Under the pieces are notes generated by a model. It ran no database searches, was not told the DNA's origin, and worked only from the letters and a program-made list of their open reading frames with translations. A stretch of DNA of 64,000 nt from JABFWF01 sp035539135 (GTDB lineage Bacteria > Pseudomonadota > Gammaproteobacteria > Xanthomonadales > Xanthomonadaceae), in contig DATLJD010000014.1 in the NCBI GenBank assembly GCA_035539135.1, positions 558,001-622,000 on the forward strand, written 5' to 3'. This document shows positions 17,371 through 30,507 of the stretch, piece by piece; position 1 is the first letter of the stretch; every line of letters starts with the position of its first letter. The translations under genes were made by a program, and so were the position numbers.

Positions 17371-17712
17371 TCAGCTCCGCTTGCGCGGCCGGGCCGCCTT
17401 GCGCGGCTTCGGCGCGGGCAGGCGGTCGGCGGTATCGAGCAGCAGCGCGCGCAGCGCCTCGGTATCGTCCAGCAACTCGTCGGCCATCGGATAGGGTTTG
17501 GCGCCGGGATACGGCGGCCGTTGCGGCAGGTCCAGGGCACGCTCGGCGACCGCGCCGGTCGGCTTCACGAACAGGCTGTCGTCGCAGGCGAAGGCGACCA
17601 CCTTGCCGTCGAGGTACAGCGCGTACTCGCCGAACAGCCGGCGCGCGTCCAGCCGCTCGCCCAGTCCGGCCTGCTCGATGACGTAATCGACGAAGTCGCG
17701 GCTGGTGGCCAT
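17371..17712 (-). CDS. TfoX N-terminal domain protein
   Basis: A 113-residue protein built almost wholly of a TfoX_N domain: DFVDYVIEQAGLGERLDARRLFGEYALYL (shown in the family as the RxMFGxxGLYxDG region), FACDDSLFVKP and YPGAKPYPMADELL. TfoX proteins are linked to competence regulation in Haemophilus and Vibrio, but short N-domain-only proteins like this are often of unknown role. The C-terminus is a basic tail (PRKAARPRKRS). It lies 3 bp after nadK and is probably co-transcribed with it. Confidence 0.85.
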   Translation of the reverse strand: MATSRDFVDYVIEQAGLGERLDARRLFGEYALYLDGKVVAFACDDSLFVKPTGAVAERALDLPQRPPYPGAKPYPMADELLDDTEALRALLLDTADRLPAPKPRKAARPRKRS

Positions 17713-17715
17713 GCC

Positions 17716-18492
17716 TCAGACCACGAACTGCTCGCTGAGGATGCGTTCCTCGAGGTTGTGTTCGGGATCGAACAACAGCGTGACCGTGCGGTCCCGCGAC
17801 TCGCGGATGGTGACCTCGACCACGTCGCGGACCTCGTGCGAGTCCGCGGTCGCGCTGACCGGCCGTTTGTAGGGGTCGAGCACGCGGAAGCGCACCTCGG
17901 TGCCCGACTTGAGCAGCGCACCGCGCCAGCGCCGCGGGCGGAACGCGGCGATCGGCGTCAATGCGACCACGCTCGAGGCCAGCGGCAGGATCGGCCCGCC
18001 GGCGGAATAGTTGTAAGCGGTGCTGCCGGCGGCCGTCGCCAGCATCACGCCGTCGCAGATCAGTTCTTCCAGGCGCGGCTTGCCGTTGAGGTCGATCGCG
18101 ATGTGCGCGGCCTGGCGGGTCTGCCGCAGCAGCGAGACCTCGTTGTAGGCGAGCGAGCCGACGCTGGCGCCGGATTCGGTCTGCGCGAGCATTTCCAGGG
18201 GGCGCAGCACCGCGGGTTCGGCGGCGGCGATGCGCACCATCAGGTCGTCGGCGCGGTAATGGTTCATCAGGAAACCGAGCGAGCCGAGCTTCATCCCGTA
18301 CACCGGCCGGCCGAGCGCGCCATGGCGGTGCAGCGTCTGCAACATGAAGCCGTCGCCGCCGAGCGCGACCAGCACGTCGGCGTCCTCCGGCGCGTGCTGC
18401 CCATGCTGGCTGGCGAGCGCGGCCTGCGCGGCCTGCGCGTCGTCGGCGGGGCTGGCGAGGAAGGCGAAGCGGGGCTGGCTGGGAAGTGGCAT
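17716..18492 (-). CDS. nadK: NAD kinase
   Basis: Phosphorylates NAD to NADP in the cytosol. The 258-residue length is usual for this lineage. Diagnostic motifs are the GGDG ATP-loop (VALGGDGFML), the NE-x-S/T NAD-binding segment (LAYNEVSLLR) and GSTAYNYSAGGPI. The ATG at 18492 begins MPLPSQPRFAFLASPA. It is followed closely by the TfoX-N gene. Upstream, a family B element and then the terminator of NAD-GDH separate it from its same-strand neighbour, so it probably has its own promoter. Confidence 0.95.
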   Translation of the reverse strand: MPLPSQPRFAFLASPADDAQAAQAALASQHGQHAPEDADVLVALGGDGFMLQTLHRHGALGRPVYGMKLGSLGFLMNHYRADDLMVRIAAAEPAVLRPLEMLAQTESGASVGSLAYNEVSLLRQTRQAAHIAIDLNGKPRLEELICDGVMLATAAGSTAYNYSAGGPILPLASSVVALTPIAAFRPRRWRGALLKSGTEVRFRVLDPYKRPVSATADSHEVRDVVEVTIRESRDRTVTLLFDPEHNLEERILSEQFVV

Positions 18493-18580
18493 CGGCGCGC
18501 TCCTGCGGCGTCGATTGCAGGATAACGCGGGTTGGGACGGGAGACGGAACTGGCGAGAGGCAGAGCGCCGCAGCGGTTGG

Positions 18581-18689
18581 GCGCGGCGGGTGGGAGAGGT
18601 GGTCAGACCGTATGCGCCATGGATGGCGCATCCGAGCCTCCATGGACGGATTCACGTCGTGTCCTGACCGCCTCTCCCGCCCGCCGCGC
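18581..18689 (+). repeat. Family B palindromic element, copy B2
   Basis: Closing stem 18581-18608 with 18661-18689, carrying T.G wobbles read on the plus strand and a one-base bulge. Hairpin 1 (18612-18631) has arms ATGCGCC/GGCGCAT and loop ATGGAT. Hairpin 2 (ATCCG...CGGAT) has CATGGA in its loop. This is the only B copy without a nearby C partner. It fills most of the 281 bp gap between nadK and the NAD-GDH terminator, in which no gene is visible. Confidence 0.85.
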
Positions 18690-18719
18690 TCGCCTGGTGC
18701 AATCGCGCACTGTCCCAAA

Positions 18720-18750
18720 TGAAAAAGGGCGGGGCTTGCGCCCCGCCCTT
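18720..18750 (-). terminator. Rho-independent terminator of NAD-glutamate dehydrogenase
   Basis: A perfect 11 bp stem (18725-18735 with 18740-18750), read on the minus strand, is followed by TTTTT. It lies 24 bp after the stop codon of the large dehydrogenase. Confidence 0.92.
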
Positions 18751-18773
18751 CCGTCACTCTATCGCAGCCCGGC

Positions 18774-21700
18774 TCAGCCGTCCGCTTCCGCCATCTGCGC
18801 GAGGCGGCGCACCGCCACCGACGCGGTCGGGTAGTCCAGCGACTTCTGCGTCATCAGTTCGGCGAACATCTGCTGGGTGAAGCGCAGCTGGGCGTCGTCG
18901 CGCTGCAGCCACTCGGCCAGGCGCTGCTCCGGCGTGCGCTTGCCGCCGGCGGCGAGCAGCTGACCCACCAGCACGCGTTGCTGCGCGCGCAACTCGTCGC
19001 GCAGCACCCCGCGGGCGTGCGCGTGCCAGCGGCCCTCGACCGGCAGCGCGTCGATCTGCTCGAGCAACCACGGCAGGTGCAGCGCGTCGCCGAGCGCGTA
19101 GAACGTGCGCGCGACCGTGGTCGCCGGCAGCTTGCGCTGGCGCGCCAGCTCGACGATGTCGAAACCCGCGTCCAGCAGCGGCAGCGCGGCCAGCTGCGCC
19201 GCCAGCGCCGCGGGTACCCCGCGTTGCTGCCAGTGCGCCAGGCGCGCGGCGTGGCCGTCGCCGCGGTGGCCGGGCAGCAGGCCGGGCAGGTTGGCGCGGA
19301 TCTCGTCGAGCGCGCCGCGGTACCGCTCCACCGCCGGTGCGATCGCCGGCAGCGGACCCGGACGCGAGAGCAGCCAGCGGCTGGTGCCGCGCAGCAGGTG
19401 CCAGATCGCCTGCAGCGCGTCCACCTGGACGTCTTCCGGCACCTTGCCGTCGAGCGCGTCGATCGCCGCCCACATGCCGCGCACGTCCAGCGCCTCGCGG
19501 CTGATCGTGTAGGCCTTGGCCACCTCCCCCGGCGTGCGGCCGGTGTCCTCGGTCATGCGCAGGGTGAAGGTCGCGCCCATCCGGTTGACCATGGAATTGG
19601 TCACCGCGGTGGCGATGATCTCGCGCTTGAGGCGGTGCTGCTCCATCGCCTTCGCGTACTTCTGCTGCAGCGGCTGCGGGAAGTAGCGGATCAGTTCCTT
19701 GGACAGGTACGGATCCTCCGGCACGTCCGATTCCACCAGCTGCTGGAACAGCACCAGCTTGCTGTAGGACAGCAGCACCGCCAGCTCCGGCCGGGTCAGG
19801 CCCTGGCCGCGGGTCTTGCGCTCGGCGATCTCGGCGTCGGTGGGCAGGTACTCGATCGCGCGATCGAGCAGGCCCTGCGACTCCAGCGTGCGGATGAAGT
19901 GCTGCTTGGAGCCGAGCCGGGACAGGCTCATCCGCTGCATCAGCGACAGCGCCTGGTTCTGCCGGTAGTTGTCGTTGAGCACCAGCGCCGCGACCTCGTC
20001 GGTCATCGCCGCCAGCAGCTTGTTGCGCTCGGGCAGCGACAGTTTCTTCGCCTTGACCTGTGCGGTCAGCAGGATCTTGATGTTGACCTCGTGGTCCGAG
20101 GTGTCGACGCCCGCCGAGTTGTCGATGAAGTCGGTGTTGAGGATCACCCCCGCCTGCGCCGCCTCGATGCGGCCGAGCTGGGTGAAGCCGAGGTTGCCGC
20201 CTTCGCCCACCACCTTGCAGCGCAGTTCGCCACCATTGACCCGCAGCGCGTTGTTGGCGCGGTCGCCGACGTCGGCGTGGGTCTCGCTGCTGGCCTTGAC
20301 GTAGGTGCCGATGCCGCCGTTCCACAGCAGGTCGACCGGCGCGCGCAGGATCGCGCTCATCAGCTCGGTCGGGCTGAGCGCGGTCACGCCGTCGGCGAGG
20401 CCGAGCGCGACGCGCACCTCGGGCGAGACCGGCACCGACTTGGCGCTGCGCGGGTACACCCCGCCACCCTTGCTGATGAGCGACTTGTCGTAGTCGTCCC
20501 ACGAGGAGCGCGGCAGCCTGAACAGCCGCTGGCGTTCCTTGAACGAGGACGCCGCGTCCGGGTTCGGATCCAGGAACACGTGGCGGTGGTCGAACGCCGC
20601 CACCAGCCGGATGTGCTTCGACAGCAGCATGCCATTGCCGAACACGTCGCCGGACATGTCGCCGATGCCGACCGCGGTGAAGTCCTCGCGCTGGCTGTCG
20701 CGCCCGAGCGCGCGGAAGTGGCGCTTGACCGATTCCCACGCGCCGCGCGCGGTGATGCCCATGCCCTTGTGGTCGTAGCCGACCGAACCGCCGGAAGCGA
20801 ACGCGTCGCCGAGCCAGAAGCCGTGCGCCTCGGAGATGCCGTTGGCGATGTCGGAGAAGGTCGCCGTGCCCTTGTCGGCGGCGACCACCAGGTAGGGGTC
20901 GTCGCCGTCGTGGCGCACGACATGCTGCGGATGCACCACCTGCTCGCCGTGCAGGTTGTCGGTGATGTCGAGCAGGCCGTTGATGAAGCGCTTGTAGCAG
21001 GCCTGTCCTTCCGCGAACCACGCGTCGCGGTCGGTCGCGGGGTTGGGCAGCTGCTTGCAGTAGAAGCCGCCCTTGGCGCCGACCGGCACGATCACGGTGT
21101 TCTTCACCATCTGCGCCTTGACCAGGCCCAGCACTTCGGTGCGGAAGTCCTCGCGGCGGTCGGACCAGCGCAGGCCGCCGCGCGCGACCGGGCCGAAGCG
21201 CAGGTGCACGCCTTCCACGCGCGGGCCGTACACCCAGATCTCGCGGTACGGGCGCGGCTTGGGCAGGTCGGGCACGCGCGAGGAATCGAGCTTGAAGCTG
21301 ACGTAGTCGCGCGGGCCGCCGTCGGCGCGACCGACGCCGCGCACGTTGAGGTAGTAGCTGGTGCGCAGGGTGGCCCCGATCACGCCGATGTAGCTGCGCA
21401 GGATCCGGTCCTCGTCGAGGCTGGACACGCGGTCCATCAGGCCGAGCAGGGCGGCGCGGGTGGCTTCCACCTGGCGCTCGCGGGCGCCGGCGCGGGCCTG
21501 CAGCACCGGTTCGACGATCGCCATGACCGCCGCGTCGTTGCCGGCGAGCTGGCGCAGGCGCGCGGCGAAGGCGTCGCGGCCCTGCTGGATCTCGGCCTTG
21601 CTCTCGCTGCCGGTGGCCGGGTCGAAGCGGGCCTCGAACAGCTCGACCAGCAGTCGCGCCAGCAACGGATAGCGGTTGAGCGTGGCCTCGACGTAGGCCT

Positions 21701-23810
21701 GCGAGAACGGCACGCCGACCTGCAGCAGGTACTTGCAGTAGGCGCGCAGCATCGCGACCTGGCGCCAGGTCAGGCCGGCGCCCAGCACCAGGCGGTTGAA
21801 GCCGTCGTTCTCCGCGTCGCCGGACCAGATCCGCTTGAACGCCTCCTCGAAGGACGCGTCCAGGCTGTCGACGTCCAGGTCGGGATGGGTGGACTCGACC
21901 TCGAAGTCCTGGATCCAGGCGTCGGTGTCGCCGAGCTCGACCCGGTAGGGATGCTCGGTGATCACCCGCAGGCCGAGGTTCTCCATCATCGGCAGCGCAT
22001 CCGACAGCGGGATGTCGTCGCCGAGCCGGTAGAACTTCAGGCGCAGCTGGCCCTGGTCGCGCGCCGGGCGGTACAGGCTCAGCAGCAGGTCGTCGGTGCC
22101 CCGCAGCGCGGCCAGGTTGCGCACGTCGGCGGCGGCCAGCGCCGGGGTGACCTGCTCGATGTAGCCGGCCGGCAGCGCGCGGCCGTAGCGGTTGGCGAGC
22201 TTCAGGCCCTGCTCCTCGCCGTCGCTGGCGATCAGCTCCTCGCGCAGGTCGTCCTGCCAGTTGCGCACGATCGCGGCGAGCTTGTCCTGCAGCGTGGAGG
22301 CATCCACCTCCGGTGCTTCGCCGCCCTTCGGCCGCACGATCATGTGCAGCTGCGCCAGCGGCGACTCGCCGACCTGCACGGTGGTGTCCACGTGCTCGCC
22401 GTCCAGCGCCTCCTTCAGCATCCCCTCGATGCGGCGGCGCACCTCGGTGTTGAAGCGGTCGCGCGGGATGTAGGCCAGCGCCGAATAGAAGCGCCCGTAG
22501 CGGTCGCGGCGCAGGAACAGCCGGCTGCGCACGCGCTCCTGCAGGCCGAGGATGCCGGTGGCGGTGGCGAACAGCTCGTCCTCGCTGGACTGGAACAGCT
22601 CGTCGCGCGGCAACGTCTCCAGGATGTGCCGCAGCGCCTTGCCGCTGTGGCCGGTGCGCGACAGGCCGGAACGCTCCATCACCCGCTCGTAGCGCTCGCG
22701 CACCAGCGGGATCTCCCACGGGCGGCGGCTGTAGGCGCTGGAGGTGTACAGGCCGAGGAAGCGATCCTCGCGCACCGGGCGCCCTTCCTTGTCGAAGCTG
22801 AGCACGCCGATGTAGTCCATGTAGCCCGGACGGTGCACGGTGGCCCGGGCATTCGTCTTGGTCAGGATCAGCGCGTCGACCGAGCCGGACTGCGGCATGT
22901 AGTGGGCGAGCAGGCTGCGCAGCGGCCGCGAACGGCCCTTCTCCTTGCCGCGCAGCAGGCCGAGGCCCGAGTCCTCGACCGGGCACAGCATCTCCTCGCC
23001 ACGCTTGCCCTTGACCTCGTACTCGCGGTAGCCGAGGAAGGTGAAGTGGTTGTCGGCGGCCCAGCGCAGGAAGTCCTGCGCCTCGCGCCGGCCGGCGTCG
23101 CCGACCGGCATCTGTCGGGTCGCCAGGTCGTCGGCGACCTGCAACAGCTTGTCGCGCATCCGGTCCCAGTCGCGCACCGCGGCGCGCACTTCCTCGAGCA
23201 CCGCGCGGATGTCGCGCTCGATGCGCGCCATGGCGTCCGCCGGCTGGCGGTCGAGCTCGAGGTGCATCAGCGATTCCGGCGTGCCCTCGCCCACCGCGGT
23301 GGCGCGACCGGCTCGGTCGCGCGCGAACTTCACGACCGGGTGGCCGAGCACGTGCACGCCGATGCCCTGTTCGGCGAGGGCCATGGTCACCGAATCGACC
23401 AGGAACGGCATGTCGTCGTTGACCACCTGCACCACGGTGTGCGCGGTTTCCCACCCGGCGTCCTTCAGGCTCGGATTGAACACGCGCACCTTGGCGGTGC
23501 CCGGCTTGCGCACCTCGGCCAGCGCGAGGAAGTCGGCCGCCAGCGCCGCCCAGGCCTCCGGACTGTGCTGCACGACCTCGTCCGCGCCCATGCGCCGGTA
23601 GAAGGCGCGCGCGAAGGCCTCGGCCTGCGCCTGCTGCGCCTTCGGCACGCGCTTGCGCAGGGCGGCGATGATCGGGTCGAGCGGTACCGCATCGTCGTTG
23701 CCTGCCGGCTTCGCCTTGTTCGGCGCGGCCTTGGCGGACGCCGCGCCCTGCGCGGGCTTCGACGGTTTGGTGGCGGGCTTCGACGACGGGGCTTTGCGTT
23801 GGGTGCTCAT
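18774..23810 (-). CDS. NAD-specific glutamate dehydrogenase, large type
   Basis: A 1,678-residue NAD-dependent glutamate dehydrogenase of the giant bacterial class, which deaminates glutamate to 2-oxoglutarate and ammonia. The long N-terminal part includes ACT-like regulatory regions (VNDDMPFLVDSVTMAL, HVLGHPVVKF). The catalytic domain lies around residues 750-1250: YFNVRG-like YYLNVRGVGRADGGPRDY, RGGLRWSDRREDFRTEVLGL, the catalytic-lysine region PVGAKGGFYCKQLP, the nucleotide-binding VVAADKGTATFSDIAN and GVGDMSGDVFGNGM-like GIGDMSGDVFGNGM. The ATG at 23810 (MSTQRKAPSSK) is preferred over an upstream arginine-rich extension. Downstream terminator at 18720. Several long open frames on the opposite strand are compositional shadows. 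Confidence 0.95.
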   Translation of the reverse strand: MSTQRKAPSSKPATKPSKPAQGAASAKAAPNKAKPAGNDDAVPLDPIIAALRKRVPKAQQAQAEAFARAFYRRMGADEVVQHSPEAWAALAADFLALAEVRKPGTAKVRVFNPSLKDAGWETAHTVVQVVNDDMPFLVDSVTMALAEQGIGVHVLGHPVVKFARDRAGRATAVGEGTPESLMHLELDRQPADAMARIERDIRAVLEEVRAAVRDWDRMRDKLLQVADDLATRQMPVGDAGRREAQDFLRWAADNHFTFLGYREYEVKGKRGEEMLCPVEDSGLGLLRGKEKGRSRPLRSLLAHYMPQSGSVDALILTKTNARATVHRPGYMDYIGVLSFDKEGRPVREDRFLGLYTSSAYSRRPWEIPLVRERYERVMERSGLSRTGHSGKALRHILETLPRDELFQSSEDELFATATGILGLQERVRSRLFLRRDRYGRFYSALAYIPRDRFNTEVRRRIEGMLKEALDGEHVDTTVQVGESPLAQLHMIVRPKGGEAPEVDASTLQDKLAAIVRNWQDDLREELIASDGEEQGLKLANRYGRALPAGYIEQVTPALAAADVRNLAALRGTDDLLLSLYRPARDQGQLRLKFYRLGDDIPLSDALPMMENLGLRVITEHPYRVELGDTDAWIQDFEVESTHPDLDVDSLDASFEEAFKRIWSGDAENDGFNRLVLGAGLTWRQVAMLRAYCKYLLQVGVPFSQAYVEATLNRYPLLARLLVELFEARFDPATGSESKAEIQQGRDAFAARLRQLAGNDAAVMAIVEPVLQARAGARERQVEATRAALLGLMDRVSSLDEDRILRSYIGVIGATLRTSYYLNVRGVGRADGGPRDYVSFKLDSSRVPDLPKPRPYREIWVYGPRVEGVHLRFGPVARGGLRWSDRREDFRTEVLGLVKAQMVKNTVIVPVGAKGGFYCKQLPNPATDRDAWFAEGQACYKRFINGLLDITDNLHGEQVVHPQHVVRHDGDDPYLVVAADKGTATFSDIANGISEAHGFWLGDAFASGGSVGYDHKGMGITARGAWESVKRHFRALGRDSQREDFTAVGIGDMSGDVFGNGMLLSKHIRLVAAFDHRHVFLDPNPDAASSFKERQRLFRLPRSSWDDYDKSLISKGGGVYPRSAKSVPVSPEVRVALGLADGVTALSPTELMSAILRAPVDLLWNGGIGTYVKASSETHADVGDRANNALRVNGGELRCKVVGEGGNLGFTQLGRIEAAQAGVILNTDFIDNSAGVDTSDHEVNIKILLTAQVKAKKLSLPERNKLLAAMTDEVAALVLNDNYRQNQALSLMQRMSLSRLGSKQHFIRTLESQGLLDRAIEYLPTDAEIAERKTRGQGLTRPELAVLLSYSKLVLFQQLVESDVPEDPYLSKELIRYFPQPLQQKYAKAMEQHRLKREIIATAVTNSMVNRMGATFTLRMTEDTGRTPGEVAKAYTISREALDVRGMWAAIDALDGKVPEDVQVDALQAIWHLLRGTSRWLLSRPGPLPAIAPAVERYRGALDEIRANLPGLLPGHRGDGHAARLAHWQQRGVPAALAAQLAALPLLDAGFDIVELARQRKLPATTVARTFYALGDALHLPWLLEQIDALPVEGRWHAHARGVLRDELRAQQRVLVGQLLAAGGKRTPEQRLAEWLQRDDAQLRFTQQMFAELMTQKSLDYPTASVAVRRLAQMAEADG

Positions 23811-23833
23811 GGCGGGTTCTGGGGTCCGGATGC

Positions 23834-23860
23834 AAACAGGCCCGCGCTTGCGCACGGGCC
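23834..23860 (-). terminator. Possible terminator between acyl-CoA dehydrogenase and NAD-GDH
   Basis: On the minus strand GGCCCG-TGCGCAAGCG-CGGGCC forms a GC-rich hairpin followed by TGTTTG. It lies after the acyl-CoA dehydrogenase and just before the NAD-GDH start. The weak T tract makes termination uncertain; it could also be part of the NAD-GDH leader. Confidence 0.4.
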
Positions 23861-23875
23861 GGGAAGGGGTCGGGA

Positions 23876-24013
23876 TCAGGCGGAGCGGAAACGGGCGACG
23901 GACGCGGCTGCGTCGGCGTCCGCGGTGTCGGGAATCGGAATGTCGGCGCGACGGCGCGCGGCACGGCGGCCGTCGCGCACGACATGGCAGGCGGTGCGGG
24001 CGGGCTGGCGCAT
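23876..24013 (-). CDS. Possible 45-residue small protein
   Basis: An ATG at 24013 lies two bases after the acyl-CoA dehydrogenase stop and opens 45 codons (MRQPARTACHVVRDG...) ending TGA at 23876. It is basic in the middle (RRAARRRAD) with no recognised domain. The tight spacing suggests coupling, but open frames of this length arise by chance in such GC-rich DNA. Treat it as a candidate only. Confidence 0.25.
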   Translation of the reverse strand: MRQPARTACHVVRDGRRAARRRADIPIPDTADADAAASVARFRSA

Positions 24014-24015
24014 GG

Positions 24016-25164
<1,149 letters not shown>

Positions 25165-25289
25165 GCCGGCACCTCGGGCTCACGAATCGGAGTCCGCCAT
25201 TGTAGCCGGTGCCACGAGCGGACCGAAGCCGGTGGCGCGACCGGACCTGACAACTCGGTGGTGTCGCCAAAAGCAGGGGCCCCGGGCCC

Positions 25290-25400
25290 GCGCCCGGGAG
25301 GGCGGGGATATTGCTTTTCCCTTAGAAGGGCAATCCTGCCCTTATGCGGGCGCGCGCCATCCATGGCGCGCTGACGCAACACCCCCGCCCTCCCGGGCGC
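25290..25400 (-). repeat. Family C palindromic element, copy C2
   Basis: Closing stem 25290-25314 with 25376-25400; its only two imperfect pairs are G.U wobbles on the minus strand. Hairpin 1 (25352-25371) has arms GCGCGCC/GGCGCGC and loop ATGGAT; hairpin 2 (25326-25343) has arms AAGGGCA/TGCCCTT and loop GGAT, both read on the minus strand. Compared with C1 and C3, hairpin 2 has changed on both arms while keeping pairing. Confidence 0.85.
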
Positions 25401-25424
25401 TCGGACAGGAAATCGCTGCTTGCC

Positions 25425-25445
25425 GTAGAGCGGAGCTTGCTGCGT
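25425..25445 (+). repeat. Degenerate GTAG-headed REP
   Basis: GTAGAGCGGAGCTTGCTGCG reads as a single REP copy with a changed distal arm. It lies between C2 and B3, in the position where the 16 kb composite has its REP pair. Confidence 0.7.
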
Positions 25446-25470
25446 CCCACGACCGCGAGAGCGGTGGGGG

Positions 25471-25578
25471 CGTGCCGGGTGGGAGAGGTGGGCAGGACCG
25501 TATGCGGCATGGATGCCGCATCCGAGCCTCCATGGACGGATTCACGGCGTGTCCTGCCTGCCTCTCACGCCCGGCGCG
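25471..25578 (+). repeat. Family B palindromic element, copy B3
   Basis: Closing stem 25471-25498 with 25551-25578 (28 bp: four wobbles that are G.U on the plus strand, one true mismatch). Hairpin 1 (25502-25521) has arms ATGCGGC/GCCGCAT, a compensatory G/C swap relative to the other B copies, with loop ATGGAT unchanged. Hairpin 2 is ATCCG...CGGAT. The rest of the gap up to 25,740 shows no gene; an ATCGCGAT palindrome (25721-25728) lies just before the ArsR start. Confidence 0.85.
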
Positions 25579-25740
25579 CTCGCGGGAAGCCGGTCGCTTT
25601 CGCGATCTTAGTCCGACCCGTTTCCGGCCCCCTCGCCGAACGGATGATCGTGACGCTCCCCCGGCACCGAGCGTTGCGCGCTTGACCGGCGCCCTGCCCC
25701 GGCCCGACACTTATCGCTGGATCGCGATGGAAAGATATTC

Positions 25741-26670
25741 ATGGACCTGGAAGGCTGGTCGAGCCGGTTGCGCGTGTTCGCCGACGCCACCCGCGTGCGC
25801 CTGCTGGCGCTGCTGGCGCGCGAGGAACTGACCGTCGCCGAGCTGGCGGCGATCACCCGCCTCGCCCAGCCGCGCGTGTCCACCCACCTCGCCAGGCTCA
25901 AGGAAGCCGGGCTGGTGCGCGACCGCCGCGCCGGCGTCTCGGCCTACTACCGTTTCGACGAGGACGCGCTCGATCCGGCCCAGCGCGCCCTCTGGCAGTC
26001 GATCAGCGCCGGCAGCGACGACCCGCTGCTGCACCAGGACGCCGAGCGCGTGCCCGAGGTGCTGGCCTCGCGCGCGGCCGAGCAGAACTGGGCCGACGCG
26101 GTCGCCGGCGACATGGAACGGCACTACTCGCCCGGCCGCACCTGGGAGGCGCTGGCGCGCTCGGCGCTGCCGCTGCTGGAAACCGGCGACGTGCTCGACA
26201 TCGCCTCCGGCGACGGCGTGCTGGCCGAACTGCTGGCGCCGCACGCGCGTCGCTACGTCTGCATCGACGCCAGCCCGCGCGTGGTGGCCGCCGCGCGCGA
26301 ACGCCTGCGCCCCTACCCGAACGTCGAGGTGCGCGAAGGCGACATGCATGCCCTGCCCTTCGCCGACGCCAGCTTCGACCTGGTCGTGCTGATGCACGCG
26401 CTGACCTACGCGACCCGGCCCGCGCAGGCGGTGGCGGAGGCCGCGCGCGTACTGCGTCCGGGCGGCCGCCTGTTGCTGTCCAGCCTGGCCAAGCACGGCC
26501 ACCGCAACGTGGTCGAGGCCTACGGCCACGCCAACCTCGGCTTCACCGAGAAGGAGTTGCGGCGCTTCGCCGACAAGGCCGGCCTGCGCAACCTGTCGGC
26601 CGCCAGCGTCACCCGCGAGAAGCGACCGCCGCATTTCGAGGTGATCGCCCTGATCGGAGAGAAGGCATGA
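25741..26670 (+). CDS. ArsR-family regulator fused to SAM-dependent methyltransferase
   Basis: A 309-residue two-domain protein. Residues 1-90 are an ArsR-type winged helix (LRVFADATRVRLLALLAREE, LAQPRVSTHLARLKEAGLV, a wing DRRAGVSAYYRF). Residues 140-309 are a class I methyltransferase with motif I VLDIASGDGVLAE, then EGDMHALPFADASFDLVV and RVLRPGGRLLLSS. The start ATG at 25741 follows GGAAAG. Its stop overlaps the ATG of the MetH N-terminal gene, so it is translated with methionine synthase. It may sense S-adenosylmethionine or homocysteine status; neither that role nor a methyl acceptor is shown by the sequence. ATCGCGAT (25721-25728) could be its operator. Confidence 0.9.
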   Translation: MDLEGWSSRLRVFADATRVRLLALLAREELTVAELAAITRLAQPRVSTHLARLKEAGLVRDRRAGVSAYYRFDEDALDPAQRALWQSISAGSDDPLLHQDAERVPEVLASRAAEQNWADAVAGDMERHYSPGRTWEALARSALPLLETGDVLDIASGDGVLAELLAPHARRYVCIDASPRVVAAARERLRPYPNVEVREGDMHALPFADASFDLVVLMHALTYATRPAQAVAEAARVLRPGGRLLLSSLAKHGHRNVVEAYGHANLGFTEKELRRFADKAGLRNLSAASVTREKRPPHFEVIALIGEKA

Positions 26671-27763
26671 ACGGCCTGCCCTGGCTGGATCCGGAACGCG
26701 TGGCCAAGCTCGAGGACGGGCTCGCCGCGCGCATCCTCGTCCTCGACGGCGCGATGGGCACCATGATCCAGCGCCACGAACTGGACGAGGCGGATTACCG
26801 CGGCACGCGCTTTGCCCACGGCTTCGACGCCCAGCGCGCGGACGCCGGCCACGCGCACGGGCCCGGCTGCGGTTGCCACGGCAGCGACCAGCGCGGCAAC
26901 AACGACCTGCTGACCCTGACCCGGCCCGACATCATCCGCGGCATCCACGAGGCCTACCTCGCCGCCGGCGCCGACCTGGTCGAGACCAACACCTTCAATT
27001 CCACCGCGGTCTCGCTGTCGGATTACGGTTTGTCGCACCTGGCGCGGGAACTCAACGAAGCCGGCGCCCGCCTCGCCCGCGCCGCCTGCGACGCCGCGGA
27101 AGCGCGCGATCCGTCCCGGCCGCGCTTCGTGGTCGGCGTGCTCGGCCCGACCAGCCGCACCGCCTCGCTCAGCCCCGACGTCAACCGCCCCGGCTTCCGC
27201 GCGATCACCTTCGACGAACTGCGCCTGGCCTACCGCGACGCCGCCGACGGGCTGATCGACGGCGGCGCCGACGTGCTGATGGTCGAGACGGTGTTCGACA
27301 CCCTCAACGCCAAGGCCGCGCTGTTCGCGATCGGCGAAGCCTTCGACGCGCGCGGCGCGCGCCTGCCGTTGATGGTCTCCGGCACGATCACCGATGCGTC
27401 CGGGCGCACCCTGTCCGGGCAGACCGCCGAGGCCTTCTGGTACTCGCTGCGGCACGCGCAGCCGCTGGCGATCGGGCTGAACTGCGCGCTCGGCGCGAAG
27501 GAACTGCGCGCGCACGTGGACGTGCTGGCGCAGGTCGCCGACACCCGCGTCAGCGCGCACCCGAACGCCGGCCTGCCCAACGCCTTCGGCGGCTACGACC
27601 AGACGCCCGCGGAGATGGCGGCGATCCTGCGCGAGTTCGCCGAGGCCGGCATGCTCAACATCGTCGGCGGCTGCTGCGGCACGACGCCCGAACACATCGC
27701 CGCGGTCGCGGAGGTGATGCGCGGCCTGCCGCCGCGCGCGGTGCCGGCGCTGGAGGCCGCGGC

Positions 27764-27767
<4 letters not shown>
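26667..27767 (+). CDS. metH: Methionine synthase, homocysteine-binding module (MetH N-terminal part)
   Basis: A 366-residue zinc/homocysteine methyltransferase barrel, equivalent to the first domain of MetH. Motifs are LVLDGAMGTMIQ, RGNNDLLTLTRPDII and the zinc-ligand cysteines in GLNCALG and VGGCCGTTPEH. Between the first and second strands it carries a His/Cys-rich insert, HAHGPGCGCHG, which may bind metal. It starts at 26667 overlapping the regulator stop (ATGA) and ends overlapping the next gene (GTGA). The split into two genes leaves this module to pair with the downstream protein. Other lineage members I recall have the same split, so it is not read as a mutation. Confidence 0.93.
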
Positions 27768-30451
<2,684 letters not shown>

Positions 30452-30507
30452 ACCGGACGGCCGATGCCGCAAGAGCGGCGCTTGCTCGCTGCTTGCGGCG
30501 GCGCGCA

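Noticed and set aside
25600..25740. A riboswitch (SAH or SAM type) ahead of the ArsR-methyltransferase/metH operon
   Set aside because: I looked for the conserved SAH-riboswitch core and paired stems and could not match them with confidence; only a short palindrome is visible.
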